Assembly: GCF_031143425.1 (NCBI RefSeq)
Contig: NC_090440.1
Span: 337,159,844 to 337,223,843, forward strand
Reading direction: 5' to 3'
DNA from: Pleurodeles waltl
Lineage: Eukaryota > Chordata > Amphibia > Caudata > Salamandridae
Length of the DNA: 64,000 bases
Below, piece by piece: positions 1-11,766 of this stretch. Within the stretch, counting starts at the first letter, position 1. Each line of letters begins with the position of its first letter. Made by a program: the position numbers and the translations under genes. Below the pieces are notes generated by a model. The model was not told the origin of the DNA. It saw only the letters and a program-made list of their open reading frames with translations, and searched no databases.

Positions 1-1017
1 TTCCCCTCATCTGGTATGAATGGTATCTGACATTTCAGGGCAAGGTTGTGGAGCATGCAGCAGGCAAACATTATTTCACATACCTTGTAGGGTGAGTAGA
101 GGAGGGCTCCTCCAGATTGTCTATGCTGCAACATCTTGCATTCAGGAGCCCAAGTGTCTGCTCCATGACATGCCTTGTCCTTCTGTGGGCCTCAATGAAG
201 CAAACTTCCCCTGGCATGGTTGGGTACCTCACTGGTGTCAATAACCAAGAACGGTTTTGGTAGCCAGAGTGCCCTGTAAGGTATAGTAACACCAATCCAA
301 ACATTAGTCTTGGACATCCACACATATGGTAGCTAGAAACTAGGTTCAGACACACATGACATAAATGACTTACCAACCAGCCAGGCACTCTCTGTGTATA
401 GTTGTGTCATCACCAGTGGGATTTTGCTGTTCCGCATGATGAATGAATCATGGACTGAGCCTGAATCTCTTGCACAAACCTGTGAAATGTGTAAGTCAGC
501 CAAACAGACCACGTGGGTGTTTCTGGAGTGGTCATTTTGCCTATTCCTATATACCTGCTCATTAGTATTTGGGGGAACCAAGGCTACATGGGTGCCAGTG
601 ATGGCTCCAACCACATGTGGAATGTGTCCAAAAGCATAAAAAATCTGCCTTCACATGGGCCTAATCCTCATGTTGATGAAATCTAATGTAGTTGTCCATG
701 TGTTTTAACAATGCAGACAGTACAGTCTTCAAAACCAGACTGAACATGGGCTGAGACATCCCTGTAGTTAGGGCAACTATATTCTGAAAGGTCCCAGTGG
801 CCAGGAAGTGCAGTACTGACATGACTTGAACAATAGGAGGTATGCTATGGGGATTGCGAATAGCAGGCATCAGATCTGACTCCACCTGACAACATAGATC
901 CATAATTGAATGCCTATCCAGGTGATATATTTAGATTACATGTTGCCCCTCCATGGTCTGCAGGTCTTCTAGTGGACGGTATATTGCAGTTTGTCTTGCT
1001 CTTCTCAGTCCACAGTA
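1..1017 (-). pseudogene. PIF/Harbinger (HARBI1-like) transposase, broken and cut by window edge
   Basis: The intact protein would be a DDE nuclease that cuts and joins Harbinger transposon ends in the nucleus. Reading right to left: an N-terminal part (about 1017-661) with YRPLEDLQTM and the helical stretch IPPIVQVMSVLHFLATGTFQ; then the DDE_4-type core (about 640-374) with FYAFGHIPHVVGAITGTHVA, NRQNDHS, VCLADLHISQV and GSVHDSFIMRNS; a GTAAGT donor at 373-368; a short intron; an acceptor before 273; then GHSGYQNRSWLLTPVR and EAHRRTRHVMEQTLGLLNAR, and in a shifted frame SPYKVCEIMFACCMLHNLAL running off the window. Known family: this layout matches HARBI1-like transposases. Damage: stops near 935 and 661 and a frameshift near 115. 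It points away from the Myb/SANT gene at 2561, the usual partner in these elements. Family assignment is confident; exon ends are estimates. Confidence 0.82.
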
Positions 1018-2422
1018 ACTATGTGGGACAACACCAGAATGTACATGAATGACTCAATCTATACATCAGAAGTATGATCACAACAATGTCTAAACCATGT
1101 CACATAAAACAGTGCATGTGTGGTAATCAGCACACAGTGAGGCAAAATATGAAAGTGTACCCAATTCAAATCCCCTGAACCCTCGCATGTTCTTTAAATG
1201 CAGATACATGTCACTGAAAGTGAAAGTTCTAGTTGACATGTAACACATATTTGTTGCACCTATACCATCTTTATTTTGTCGTTTGTATGATGATAACAAT
1301 GTTTCATGTACATAACCCAAATTAACTAATTTTACTTCCTCTTCTAATGACATGCACATTTATACTTCTAAATAGTAAGCCAGCACTTACCACATTGACA
1401 TAGATATAAGTTTTCTGTAATTGACGCAACTTTCTTAACTTCATCATACATATATGAGCTCTAAAATGGCAGTAGGCAATCACAACTGCGGTGGACATTG
1501 CCAATGGAACACATTGTTACCTTTGGCGGACTTGGGCCCGTGGCGCCGGCGGTGACGGTCTTTTACTTGGTGGACGTGACCGTCATCTTCTGCACAATCC
1601 CTCACTTGACTCCTGACACTGCTGCCAGCAAGACCTCCACGACTTGATGTGATGCTATCTGTATTTAACCACCGGCTCCATCTTGACCACAGACGCCATT
1701 TTGTTCTTAGCTTAACTTCAAACGTCGTCACACTAGTGGCGCAGGTATTTTTCTGCGCACAGCTTGTGAACCCATTTTCACTCTTTCTCACCAATGATGG
1801 GAACATAACATGGAAGAGTAAGGGAGATAAGGATGTACCAGCCTGAGAATATTTATGATTAAGCAGGGTACAGCTCGGTCTTGGAATCTGGCCAGTCTTT
1901 AGCATCTTTCAACACTGACCTGGTATGGCCAGCATTTGAAGAACAACTTACTCGATGGGAGGGAGTTTCTAGAACCTTCCTCTTTAGTTTGTTTAAAGTA
2001 TGTAAGGTTGAGGAAGCTTAACAGCATGGGAGAAGGAACTCATCTGAGAAGGGACGCCTTGCTCAGAAAATAATCCCATTGGGGGAATCTCCCTCTTTCC
2101 AGTTGTCCAGGGTTCTACGGCCTGAAGTTGGCAGACAAAAGGGATGATGACTGTGTCAAGCCCAATGGTGATGCATTTTTAATTCTTAATTTTAGCTTTG
2201 TGTTGTGCATGTATGAATATGTAGTTTCATATAAATATATAAATATATATAATATCCATTGTTGAAATATTTCATTTTCTTTGTTTCTGTGATCATTATT
2301 GTTCTACTGCTGTGATTATTATTTGAATCGCACGTGTAACTGCCTTTGAAATAAAAGCTCACGTTATTCTTTTTGTGTATGAATCTTGGGGTGTGCCTTA
2401 ATTAATTCACTACTCAGACTAA
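1018..2422. other. Spacer between divergent Harbinger genes
   Basis: No gene is visible. It lies between the minus-strand transposase and the plus-strand Myb/SANT gene. Positions 1536-1640 (GCCGGCGGTGACGGT, then a GTGGACGTGACCGTCAT block) resemble the stretch just upstream of the second Myb/SANT gene at 23090-23160, so this is probably the Harbinger internal promoter/5' UTR. The rest is AT-rich. Positions 1800-2360 are unassigned. Confidence 0.45.
1536..1640 (+). promoter_or_regulatory. Probable 5' UTR/promoter block of Harbinger Myb gene
   Basis: This shares the motif order GGCGGTGA, GGTGGACGTGA, and then CTCACTTGACTCCTGACA with 23092-23165, where the same block sits directly 5' of a Myb/SANT start codon. 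Here it is about 0.9 kb from the exon, so an insertion or a 5' intron may lie between. Confidence 0.35.
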
Positions 2423-2465
2423 GGCCCATATTTATACTTGTTTTGCAAAAGTATAAATATGGGCC
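2423..2465. mobile_element. 43-bp palindromic mini-MITE with TAA duplications
   Basis: The sequence starts GGCCCATATTTATACTTGTT and ends AAAGTATAAATATGGGCC, so the two ends are inverted copies with almost no interior. TAA flanks both sides (2420-2422 and 2466-2468). The same ends and the same 3-bp target occur in the 921-bp element at 36846, so this is probably an extreme internal deletion derivative of that MITE family. Confidence 0.6.
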
Positions 2466-4878
2466 TAAGAGTGCTGCATTCTTTGCATTCCTTTCACTTC
2501 GTCCCCTCTCTACCTGAAGCAGAACACATGAGCTGTTGTGTGCTGCCTCTGGGAGCAATCATGCCATGTCCTGCAGGTGATGGGGCCCCTGCCTCTACTC
2601 CAGAAGAGCTCTACAAGCTTGTAAAGGAGGTCCTATCCCTGTATGGACAGGTATAAGGTGCACCAGAGGAGCAGGTGAGTCACATGAAAGAAAACTGGGT
2701 GAAAGATATAGAGTGTATGATAATTTAGATGAAATGTGCAGGAATGAAGGATTGGCTATTAAGTGTGGGTAGATGGTTATGTGAACTGAAAGACTGTTAC
2801 CCTGATACATAGTAGGTAATGAGTGATGTATGTACCCTGGTTCACATTTCTACATTATGGCATTAACATCTATGTTGGTGGGAAAATTTGCTGTAGAGAT
2901 GTACCATTTTTAGGACATACTTGTGGTCTGGACATATCTTTCTACCCAAACTTTGGTACTCAGTATGCATCCTGAATGTCTGACTCCACTTCACTTATGG
3001 TCTGACTGTAGTGGGTGCCTTAAAAAAGAGTTTGAAGTGTGAGGAAGGGTACGTTTGGCTACATGCACTAAGTTTATTGTGCACCATTCTTGTATTGGGA
3101 TGGAGCATGTATACATGACTTTCTCCTCTTGTCTGTGCCATCCATGCAGTTCAATGTCCATCAGAAAACGTGGATCTAGCGTGTCATTGCCAGGGAAATG
3201 TGGACCCTGGTGGATCCAAAACCGGAAAATTGCTCACTGCAAGAAGCAGTGGGAGAACCTGAGACGTGGGCCCGTAAGACTGCTGAGGCCCAGCTGTGGA
3301 TGTCCTCCCAAGGAGAAAGGGGTGCTCATCGGACCTTGACCCCACCCAAAAACCTGCATATTGGCAGTGGCCTACCCTGAGTTGGATGGGTGTTTGAGGG
3401 CAGCACAGCAGTCACAAGTGGTTGAGTACTGACTACACTCTTTTACATTCCTCTGCAAGCTCAGTGCATAATGTGAAAGACTCAAAGCTGTGACAATGTG
3501 GTAAGTGCAAAAGGTTTAATGTTTCAAATGAATACCTAGATGTAGAGTCTTCAACATTGGTATATAGGTGTGCACATTGTATTGGGTACAGGGACATATT
3601 ACTCAACTATGTCATCCCTTCTGCACAGAAGCATATGATGATACACATGTGACTGTATCATATGTGTACTACTATACTGCTCTTGATATTCTGCTGGTTG
3701 TTCCTTGACGGAGTGCCCTCTGTCCATACAAGTGCCCCTTAATGCATCCCTATATGCAACGTTGAGTCTGACAAGTTGAGAACATGCCTACTGATCCTGA
3801 GTTTTCCAATGACTGTGAACTTAGTGTGAAGCTGTGATCTCAATATGGCATTTCATGTCACACTTGCTACACTAAGACCTGTTAGCAGGTGTCCACATTG
3901 GTAAGTGAGGAGTAAATATTGACGCCTGTGATGTTTTATCAGAATGGACATCATGCATGTACTAAACCATGGTAGTTTAACTAGACTCCTTATACAACCC
4001 ATAACATTGATGTCATAGCCCAGAATAACAGCACCATGTACATGTTCCTTGGATTCTACTCAGCAATTTCCTATTCCAATATGTTGTGTGCATGCTAAAT
4101 AGGGCACAACATCTCTGTAATAGTTACAGTCTGCACTGGTTTTTACCAACATCATGTGTGCATTGTTAGGTTCAGCCATATATCAACATTATGTTGCAAT
4201 GTGAACAAACTTACTTTAGCTATTGTGGATATGTTTTGAAAGATGTTGGTATGGGATCCTATTGTATTACTGTCTTAATTGTGTTGCAGGTGTGGTAGTC
4301 ACCTTCACATGTTGTTGGAATGGTATATATAGTCAGTCATTTAGCTTGCCTCAAGGTGTATGTCTCTATCATGTTAAGCTCAGAAGTGTATTGTGGCATT
4401 GTGATATTCACATACCTAAGTAAGATTGTTCATGTCTGAAGTATGGAAAGTGATGTTGCCACTTGTATGATGGGCTATTGCTGTTGCCACTCATCATGAT
4501 TAGTTGTACTGTTGTAGTTTAGCAGCGATTAGATTAAGCATTAGCAGAAGACCTCTTGTATTTAGTAACTACATGTATTGTGAACATTTCACGGAATCCA
4601 TTTTGTATTCATGGCAGCCATTGTCTTTGCCACATGCTGCCATGTGCTCACCATGTGCTCTGTCCTACCTTTCTGTTAACTACTCTTGAAAATCTGCCTA
4701 GTGACAAGTTATATTTAGCATCTCCCACGTTCGCACATGCTCAGTAAGGTCTGCAGCTTTTAGTCCTTGAAAATTGTTAGCTCCTCCTACCTGTCGACTG
4801 TGCATTTTCCACATGACCTTACATGTATACAAGTCTTGCTTCTATAATTGTACCACCTCCTTTTAGCCCCTGCGTGGG

Positions 4879-4886
4879 TATAAAAG
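4879..4886 (+). promoter_or_regulatory. TATA box of solo LTR
   Basis: GGGTATAAAAGGACC is a textbook TATA context, about 370 bp into the LTR. Transcription would be expected to start near 4910. Confidence 0.6.
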
Positions 4887-4968
4887 GACCATGCTCTCTC
4901 AGTTCAGTGTGCTACTTCAGACATTACCTAAGGGTGCTGTTTGAACTGTAGTACTACCTCATGAGGTT

Positions 4969-4974
4969 AATAAA
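4969..4974 (+). terminator. Poly(A) signal of solo LTR
   Basis: AATAAA is followed by a T-rich stretch (CTTTGTCTTTTATTTC), as expected for the R/U5 boundary of an LTR. Confidence 0.55.
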
Positions 4975-6170
4975 CTTTGTCTTTTATTTCAGTTCCTGTG
5001 CCAACTTCTTCCTACATGGTCTAAGGACTTTGTGCAGAGAAAGGTGAACCCCTTGCACTAGTAAGCCTTGCTGAGGCTTACTTCAACAGTACTGTATGTG
5101 GCGTTAATGCACATGACAGGTGTACATTCTATTTAAGGTGTTGGTATGGTACCTGGGGTTGTCTGTGAGTAAATCCTGTGACTTTGTTTCCAGGTGGAGA
5201 ATGACTGAGATGAGTAGATCCACAAAGTATGTATCATCCTTTCCTATATGACTATTGGGACATGTGTTGGTGACATGTGTTTCAATTCTATCGTACTCCT
5301 ATTTCTGGCAAGGCAAATATAGTTGTTGCATGTTTGCAAACATCAATTGTGAAGGTTGTGGACTCTTGGAGTTGAAATGGTATTGTCTTGTATGCAACAT
5401 GCTGTCTCGGGTTTGGCATATGATGCGGTTCCTTTCATGGTACATCACATCAGCTAAAAATATAGGTATGTGTGGATTGTCTGTCTGTGATATGTTGAAA
5501 TGAATTGTACCACTATGTCCAACTGCTTGATTGTTGGTTGTCTATGTTGCTGTGGACGGGAACTCAGAGTCATTTTTGCAATGTATATTGTGATAGCTCT
5601 ACAGACATGGTGGTATAGTAGTGTGTTCGATAGGTGACTTAGCTGGTGTGTGACATTGTTATAATGTAGGGGTGTACATGGTAACTGGTTGTGACATGAT
5701 ATTGGCACTAACCTGGTTCTACCTGGGGGTGTAGTACAATTGGTTGTAATGTGATTGATGTGTACAGTGTTATGTTAGTATCGGAAAATAATATGATGAC
5801 ACTACCTCTTTTTCTGTTTTCCAGCATCAGCAGGCAAAGGAGACGGGGCACAGCCAAGTAGGGAAGCTGCTGGCCACGGGACCTCAAGTCATGATACCAC
5901 CGACACGGATGGAGTCAGTGGCCCAAATGGGAAGGGGAGTGGATGGGGATACAAGATCCATGTCTTCAACATCGAAATACTCCTCCAGTGGACAATCCTT
6001 CAAAGTGGCGGACCCATCTGGGGCCACCCCAACACCATCTCTGCCGTAACCCCCCTTTCTACCATGGCCCTCCCTATAGCTCCCCACCCAATTGGCAGTG
6101 CCCACTCACCCAAGAGGGTGGGTTTTGCACCTGGCCCATTTGAGAATCATCCCCAATCGTTTTACCTCCT

Positions 6171-6483
6171 TGTAGGAAAGTACCATCTTGCCTGGCATGT
6201 TACCCACATTTTTACTTGTGTGTCAATTTGTTTTTGCCTGTCACACTGGGATCCTGCTAGCCAGGACGCCAGTGCTCATAGTTTGTGACCTAAATGTGTC
6301 CCCTGTGTGGTGCCTAACTGTGTCACCAAGGCTCTGCTAACCAGAACCTCAGTGCTTATGTTCTCTCTGCTTTCAAAATTGTCACTGCAGGCTAGTGATC
6401 ATTTTTCACCAATTCTGGTTGGCACACTGGAATACCCTTATAATTCCCTAGTATATGGTACCTAGGTACCCAGGGTATTGGGG
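6171..6483 (+). mobile_element. LTR-A fragment (outer end)
   Basis: It starts TGTAGGAAAGTACCATCTTG and is the reverse complement of the last 310 bp of the LTR-A copies ending at 14734 and 19093. It stops at GGGTATTGGGG, where LTR-B-type sequence begins. The missing continuation of this copy resumes at about 9718. Plus is used as the sense strand because the CCAAT/TATA-like and poly(A) signals of LTR-A read this way. Confidence 0.75.
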
Positions 6484-7236
6484 TCAACTGTCAGTCTGAC
6501 CCAGACTTGGATTCCATAGGCATGCGGGCACAGAATGATTAAGCAAGTAAATGTCCACTTTCCAAAAGTGGTATTTTCAAAAAGTCAATCTAAAAGACAT
6601 CTTTACCAAAATATATATTTTTAAATTGGGAGCTCAGAGACCCCCAAACTCCACATCTCTATCTGCTCCCAATGGGAAACTGCACTGAAAATATATTTAA
6701 AGGCAGTCCCCATGTTAACCTATGGGAGAAATAGGCCTTGCAATAGTGAAAACAGAATTAGGCAGTATTTCACTATCAGAACATGTAAAACACACCAGTA
6801 CATGCTCTACCTTTTAAATACACTGCTCCCTGCCCATTGGGCTACCTAGGGCCACCTTAGGGGTGCCTACCTTAGGGGTGCCTACCTTAGGGGTATCTTA
6901 CATGTATAAAAATAGGAGGTTTGGGTCTGGCAAGTGGGTCGAATTGGCAGTTCAAGACTGCATGCAACGCACTGCAGTGGCAGGTCTGCAACACGTTTAC
7001 AGGGCTACTCATGTGGGTGGCACAATCAGTGCTGCAGGCCCACTAGTAGCATTTTATTAACAGGCCATGGGTACCCATTATGCACTTTACTAGGGACTTA
7101 CTAGTAAATCAAATATGCCAATCATGGATAAACCAATCACCAATACAATTTACAGAGGGAGCATGGGCACTTTATCACTGGTTAGCAGTGGCAAAGTGCC
7201 CAGAGGCCTACAACCAACACAAATTGGAGGAAGGAG
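6484..7236 (+). mobile_element. LTR-B right half
   Basis: This is non-coding and carries three copies of the 15-bp phrase CTACCTTAGGGGTGC near 6850-6895. It ends in a purine tract, GGAGGAAGGAG, directly before TGTAGGAGG. From recall of the newt repeat family, it is the right half of the repeat whose left half is at 8762. Read alone, the purine tract could also be a polypurine tract before a 3' LTR. Confidence 0.5.
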
Positions 7237-8690
7237 TGTAGGAGGCTGGCCTGGATTATAGTGGGTACCTGATGGTACTTACATCTTGTGCCAGGTCCAG
7301 TTATCCCTTATTAGGAGATTAGTAGTGTTCTATAAGCTTAGGGTGATAGAGGTAGCTATAGCTTAGGCTGAACTAGGAGATATGCAAACCTACCATACCA
7401 CTTATATCATAGAGCACTAAATCATAAGAATCACAATACTCAGAGTTACTAAAAATAAAGTTACTTTATTTTAGTGAAAATGTGCCAAAAATATCTCAGA
7501 GGATATACTCCCTCAGGAGGTAAGTAAAATACACAAAATATACACACACACCAAAATCAGGTAAGTAACCAGTTATAAAAGTAGTGCAAACACTGTAGAA
7601 TACAGTAGGATGGAATAGGCCTAGGGGCAAGACAAACCATATACTCCAAAAGTGGAATGCGAACCATGAATGGACCCCAGGCCTAGTGTAGTGTATAGAG
7701 GGTCACTGGGAGTTTAAGAAAACACTAAGGGTGTCCAAGATACCCCACCCAAAGACCCTGGAAAGTACGAGTAAAGTTACCCTACTACCCCAAAAACACA
7801 CTAAAGTCGTGATAGGGGATTCTGCAAGGACAGCAACTGACTGCAAAGCACTGAAGGTGGATTCCTGGACCTGAGGACCTGTAAAGGAAGGGGACCAAGC
7901 CCAAGAGTCATGCAAGTGTCCGGGGGGCAGGAGCCCACTAAACCCCAGATGAAGATGCAAAAGGGCTGCTTCTGGGTGGAAGAAGCTGAAGGTTCTGCAA
8001 CAACAGAAGATGCCAGGAACTTCTCCTTTGCACAGAAGATTTCCCACGGTGTGCTGGAGGATGCAGAGTTGTTTCCATGCAGAAAGACAGCAAACAAGCC
8101 TTGCTAGCTGCAAGAGTCACGGATTAAGAAAATGGGTGCTGCCTGGGCCCAGGAAGGACCAGGAGGTCGCCCCTAGGAGGAGGGGACAGAGGGGGCGCTC
8201 AGCAGCAAAGAGAGCCCACGCAGAAGCAGGCAGCACCTGCAGAAGCACTTGAACAGGCATTCAAGAAGTCTGAGCATGGCAGTCGTCTCAACACTATAAA
8301 GGAGGGTACCACGAAGCCGGTGGTCATCTCAGTGAGTTGAGCAATGCAGGATAGAGTGCTGGGTACCTGGGCTGTGCTGTGCACGAATGATTCCTTGCAA
8401 AAGTGCACAGAAGCCCTAGCAGTTGCAGTTCACGCAGTACACAGTATTACTGTCTGGTGTGGGGAGGCAAGGACTTAGTTCCACCAAATTTGGACAGAAG
8501 GATCTTTGGACTGTCGGGGTCACTTGGATCCAGCACCTGTGTTCCAGGGACCACGCTCGTCAAGATGAGAGGGGACCCAGAGGACCGGTGATACAGAAGT
8601 TTGGTGCCTGCGTTAGCAGGGGGAAGATTCCTTCGACCCACCGGAGATTTCTTCTTGGCTTCCAGTGCAGGGTGAAGGCAGACAGCCCTC
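7237..8690 (-). mobile_element. LTR-A copy 1, half element
   Basis: It begins TGTAGGAGGCTGGCCTGG and runs parallel to the copies at 11767 and 16164 until CAGACAGCCCTC, where the match stops and a Harbinger fragment follows. It includes the conserved palindrome with AATAAA at 7454-7459. ORFs here on both strands are not conserved in frame between copies and are not counted as genes. Confidence 0.78.
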
Positions 8691-8761
8691 AGGAAGTCAA
8701 TTGCCTCCTTACTGAAGGCAGCAGGGCTAGCAGAGGTGCCTGTGGCAAATTAGATGCCCAC
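8691..8761 (-). mobile_element. 70-bp fragment of Harbinger Myb exon 3
   Basis: The order AGGAAGTCAATTGCCTCCTT, GGCAGCAGGGCTAGC, GAGGTGCCTGTGGC, GATGCCCAC matches 20653-20730 of the minus-strand Myb gene (the region encoding LSEEAIDLLR and CPLTQEGG). It is wedged between LTR-A and LTR-B. Confidence 0.6.
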
Positions 8762-9717
8762 TGTTAGAAATTGGGTTTTTGGTTGGCAGTCAGTTTGTTC
8801 TCTGTCCAAGCAAGGACCCTCACTCTAGTCTGAGTAGGGATATACAAACCTAGGATAACCCCTGCTCACCCCTTGGTAGTTTGACCCAGGCATTCAAGCT
8901 TATCTCAAAGACAATGTGTAAAGTATTGGTGCCAACACACAAAGTAACACAGTGAAAATTCCACTCAGGACTTACGAAGTCACAGGAGGGCAGTGTGGCT
9001 GTATCAGGCCTACGATGCCAGCCAGGGTAGTTGCACTCCAGCAAGGATCATGGCTTCGGTTGCAGGCAGCATCGAGGGGTCAGGCGTTGGCGTCAGTCCA
9101 GGCATCGTCCAGAGTCAGTGCACCCGTTTTTGAGGGGGGGTTTCACCAGCTTTTACTCCCAAGGGCCCAAAAACTGGAATAGGCACCACCTGGTCAGTTA
9201 GAGCCCACAGCAAGTGAACCCAGACGCTGGTAGGTGAAGTCTTTGCTGTCCCTGAGACTTCTTAACAGTAGGCAAGCTCAGTCCAAGTCCTTGGAGAACC
9301 TTCACAAGCATGATACAGAGCAAAGTCCAGTCTTTGTCCCCTCTAAGGCAGAAGCAGCAACTGCAGGCCACCCCAGCAAAGCACAAACAGCAAGGGGCAT
9401 TAGTCCTCCTCCAGCTCTTCAGCTCTTCTCCTTGGCAGATGTTCCTCTTGATCCAGATGTGTTCTACAATTCTAGGGATTAAGGTCCACTACTTATACTG
9501 CTTTCTACCTTTGAAGTAGGCAAACTTCAAAGGAAAGTCTCTGTTGTTCACAAGATCTTGCCTTGCCCAGGCCTGGCCTCAGACATACTCAAGGGAGGTG
9601 GGGCCTACATCGTGGGAGGACAGGCACAGCCCTTTCAAGTGCAGGTGTCAGCTCCTGACTCCCCCACTCTAGCCCAGGAGACTCATCAGAATATGCATGA
9701 CACACCTCAGCTGTGTC
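8762..9717 (+). mobile_element. LTR-B left half
   Basis: It begins TGTTAGAAATTGGGTTTTTG, a TG-start LTR terminus that I recall from newt repeats. No coding frame is conserved. It ends at about 9717 (CAGCTGTGTCACT), where LTR-A resumes. The continuation expected for this family is found at 6484-7236 instead. Confidence 0.55.
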
Positions 9718-10945
9718 ACTACCCACAGGAACTATCAATTCTTACACAGGACTGACACTGCAGCCTGAGTGAAATAACATCCATGTTATTTAACAGCCAT
9801 TTTACACTGCACTTAAGTAACTTATAAGTCACCTATATATCTAGCCCTCACCTAGTGAAGGTTAGGTGCAAAGTTACTAAGTGTGAGGGCACCCTGGCAA
9901 TAGCAAAGGTGTCCCCACATCTTTCAGGGCCATTTCCACGGACTTTGTGAGTGTGGGGACACCATTACATGCGTGCACTATATATAGGTCAATACCTATA
10001 TGCAGCTTCACAATGGTACCTCTGAACATGGCCATGTAACATGTCTAAGATCATGGAATTGTTCCCCATGCCAAATCTGCTACTGGGGAGCCAATTCCAT
10101 AAATCCCTGGGGCTCCACTATGGACCTCGGGTACTGCCAAACCAGTACTCTGGGGTTTTCCCTGCAGCTACCGCTGCTGCCACCCCACAGACAGGGTTCT
10201 GCCCTCCTGGGATCTGGGCAGCCCAGTCCCAGGAAGGCAGAACAAATAATTTCCTCTGAGAGAGGGTGTAAAACCCTCTCCCTTTGGAAATACGTGTTAA
10301 AGGCTTGGGATGGGTAGCCTCTACCAGCCTCTGGAAATGCTTTGAAGAGCACAGATGGTGACTTCTTGTATAAGCCAGTCCACACCGGTTTAGGGAACCC
10401 CCAGACCCTGCTCTGGCATGGAACTGGACAAAGGAAAGGGGAGTGACTACTCCCCTGTTCATCACCACCCTAGGGGTGGTGCCCAGAGCTCCTCCAGTGT
10501 GTCCCAGACTTCTTCCATCTTGTTTCGAGAGGTGTGAGGGTACTCTGGAGGCCTCTGACTGGTCAGTGCCTGCAGGTGACGTCAAAGACCCCTCCTGATA
10601 GGTGCTTACCTGACTAGGTGGCCAATCCTCCTCTGAGGGCTATTAAGGGTCTATCCAGTGGGCTTTTCCTCAGATAACGACTTGCAAGAATTCACCAGAG
10701 TTCCTCTGCACCTCTCTCTTTGACTTCTGTCGAAGATCGACCGCTGACTGCTCCAGGATGCCTGCAAAACTGCAACATAGTAGCAAGAAGACTACCAGTG
10801 ACATTGTAGCGCCTAATCCTGCCGGCTTTCTCAACTGTTTCCTGGTGGTGCATAGTTTGAGGGCTCCCTGCTTTCACCCTGCACTGGAAGCCATGAAGAA
10901 ATCTCCTGTGGGTCGATGGAATCTTCCCCCTGCTTCAGAAGTAAA
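9718..10945 (+). mobile_element. LTR-A fragment (inner part, sense orientation)
   Basis: It starts at ACCCACAGGAACTATC and matches the reverse complement of 13150-14350 in copy 2, ending at GAATCTTCCCCCTGC. It contains CCAAT (10622-10626) and a TATA-like TATTAA (10641-10646), the presumed U3 promoter. With 6171-6483 it makes one LTR-A copy from which about 36 bp are lost at the break. Confidence 0.72.
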
Positions 10946-10956
10946 TAGTCTTACCT

Positions 10957-11766
10957 TTACACACTATCACTGAATGGACTTGCCCATGATATTCTCCGTA
11001 CACTCTGTCAGTAGGGACTTAAACAGCACTATAATCACACAATATGTGGAGTATTGAACATTATCTTCCTGGGCTATTTTTATGGGAAATTGAGCATGCT
11101 TACCTTCATATACTTTATTTATGAGCTCTTGAATACCCCAATAACCACACACTATCTCTGTGGGGACTTGAACATCACTTTAATCACACACTATCTCTGT
11201 GGGGACTTGAATACACACATTCATTGTAAGAACTTGGCTGGAATAATCTCTACAAACTCTGTTGGCATGAATTTCAATACCACTATAATCATACACTATG
11301 AGGAGTATTGAGCATGCCTATAATCACTCACTATCTCTGTGTGAACTTGAGTGTCATTACGTTCACACAATATCTGTTTGATGCCTTACACATTCCAATA
11401 ACCATGCACTATTTCTGTGAGAACTTGAACATCCTAATAACCACACTCTTCCTCTGTGGAACCTTGAGCGTCATTATCTTCACACGCCATCTGTGTCGAG
11501 ACTTGAATATTGTCTTCACACACTGAGTAAGAAGGTGAATATGCTTACTTACACACATCTTCTTTAGGGCTGTTTTAAGCATCCAAAGAACCCCACATTA
11601 TCTCTGTGGGGACTTGAACATCCTAGTAACACAGACTATCTCTGTGGGGACTTGAACATCACTATAATCACCCACTGTCTCTGTGGGGGCTTGAGCATAT
11701 GTAACTTCACACACTATCTGTGTGAAGACTGGCACATTATCTTCACACACTATCCCTATGGAGACT
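10957..11766. repeat. 39-bp tandem array, left part
   Basis: The repeat phrase is CACTATCTCTGTGGGGACTT followed by GAACATCACTATAATCACA. Adjacent copies at 11151 and 11190 are exactly 39 bp apart. About 18 degenerate units occur before LTR-A copy 2 interrupts. The array yields spurious His/Thr/Cys-rich reading frames. Confidence 0.82.

Larger units (their letters stand above)
4510..5088 (+). mobile_element. Solo LTR of an LTR retroelement (579 bp)
   Basis: It begins TGTTGTAG and ends CTTCAACA, so the ends carry the inverted pair TGTTG/CAACA. It is flanked by GTAC on both sides (4506-4509 and 5089-5092), a 4-bp target duplication. Inside are a TATA box (TATAAAAG, 4879-4886) and an AATAAA signal 83 bp further on (4969-4974), giving a U3-R-U5 order in the plus direction. 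No internal region or coding sequence is attached, so it is a recombined solo LTR, inserted in the intron of the Harbinger Myb gene in the same orientation. Confidence 0.75.
2561..6170 (+). pseudogene. Harbinger-associated Myb/SANT-like DNA-binding protein, three exons, broken
   Basis: In Harbinger elements a Myb/SANT-like protein binds the transposon ends and helps bring in the transposase. Exon 1 (2561-2674) reads MPCPAGDGAPASTPEELYKL and ends at CAG|GTGAGT; it has an in-frame TAA at 2654-2656. Exon 2 (about 3150-3420), after a TCCATGCAG acceptor, retains FNVHQKTWI and, in other frames, ARKTAEAQLWM and RTLTPP, the Myb/SANT helix region; its donor has decayed to GTTGAG. Exon 3 starts at 5825 after TTTTTCTGTTTTCCAG and keeps the CPLTQEGG block near 6105 before a retrotransposon LTR interrupts at 6171. 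The intron between exons 2 and 3 carries a solo LTR. Exon order and splice sites match the better-preserved copy at 23224. It is clearly non-functional. Confidence 0.72.

Noticed and set aside
1480..1905. Minus-strand frame of 141 codons
   Set aside because: It overlaps the presumed Harbinger 5' UTR block and shows no family features. Its composition is that of GC-rich regulatory DNA.
10118..10585. Minus-strand frame of 155 codons in LTR-A
   Set aside because: The frame is not kept in the two complete LTR-A copies, so it is chance reading of a non-coding repeat.
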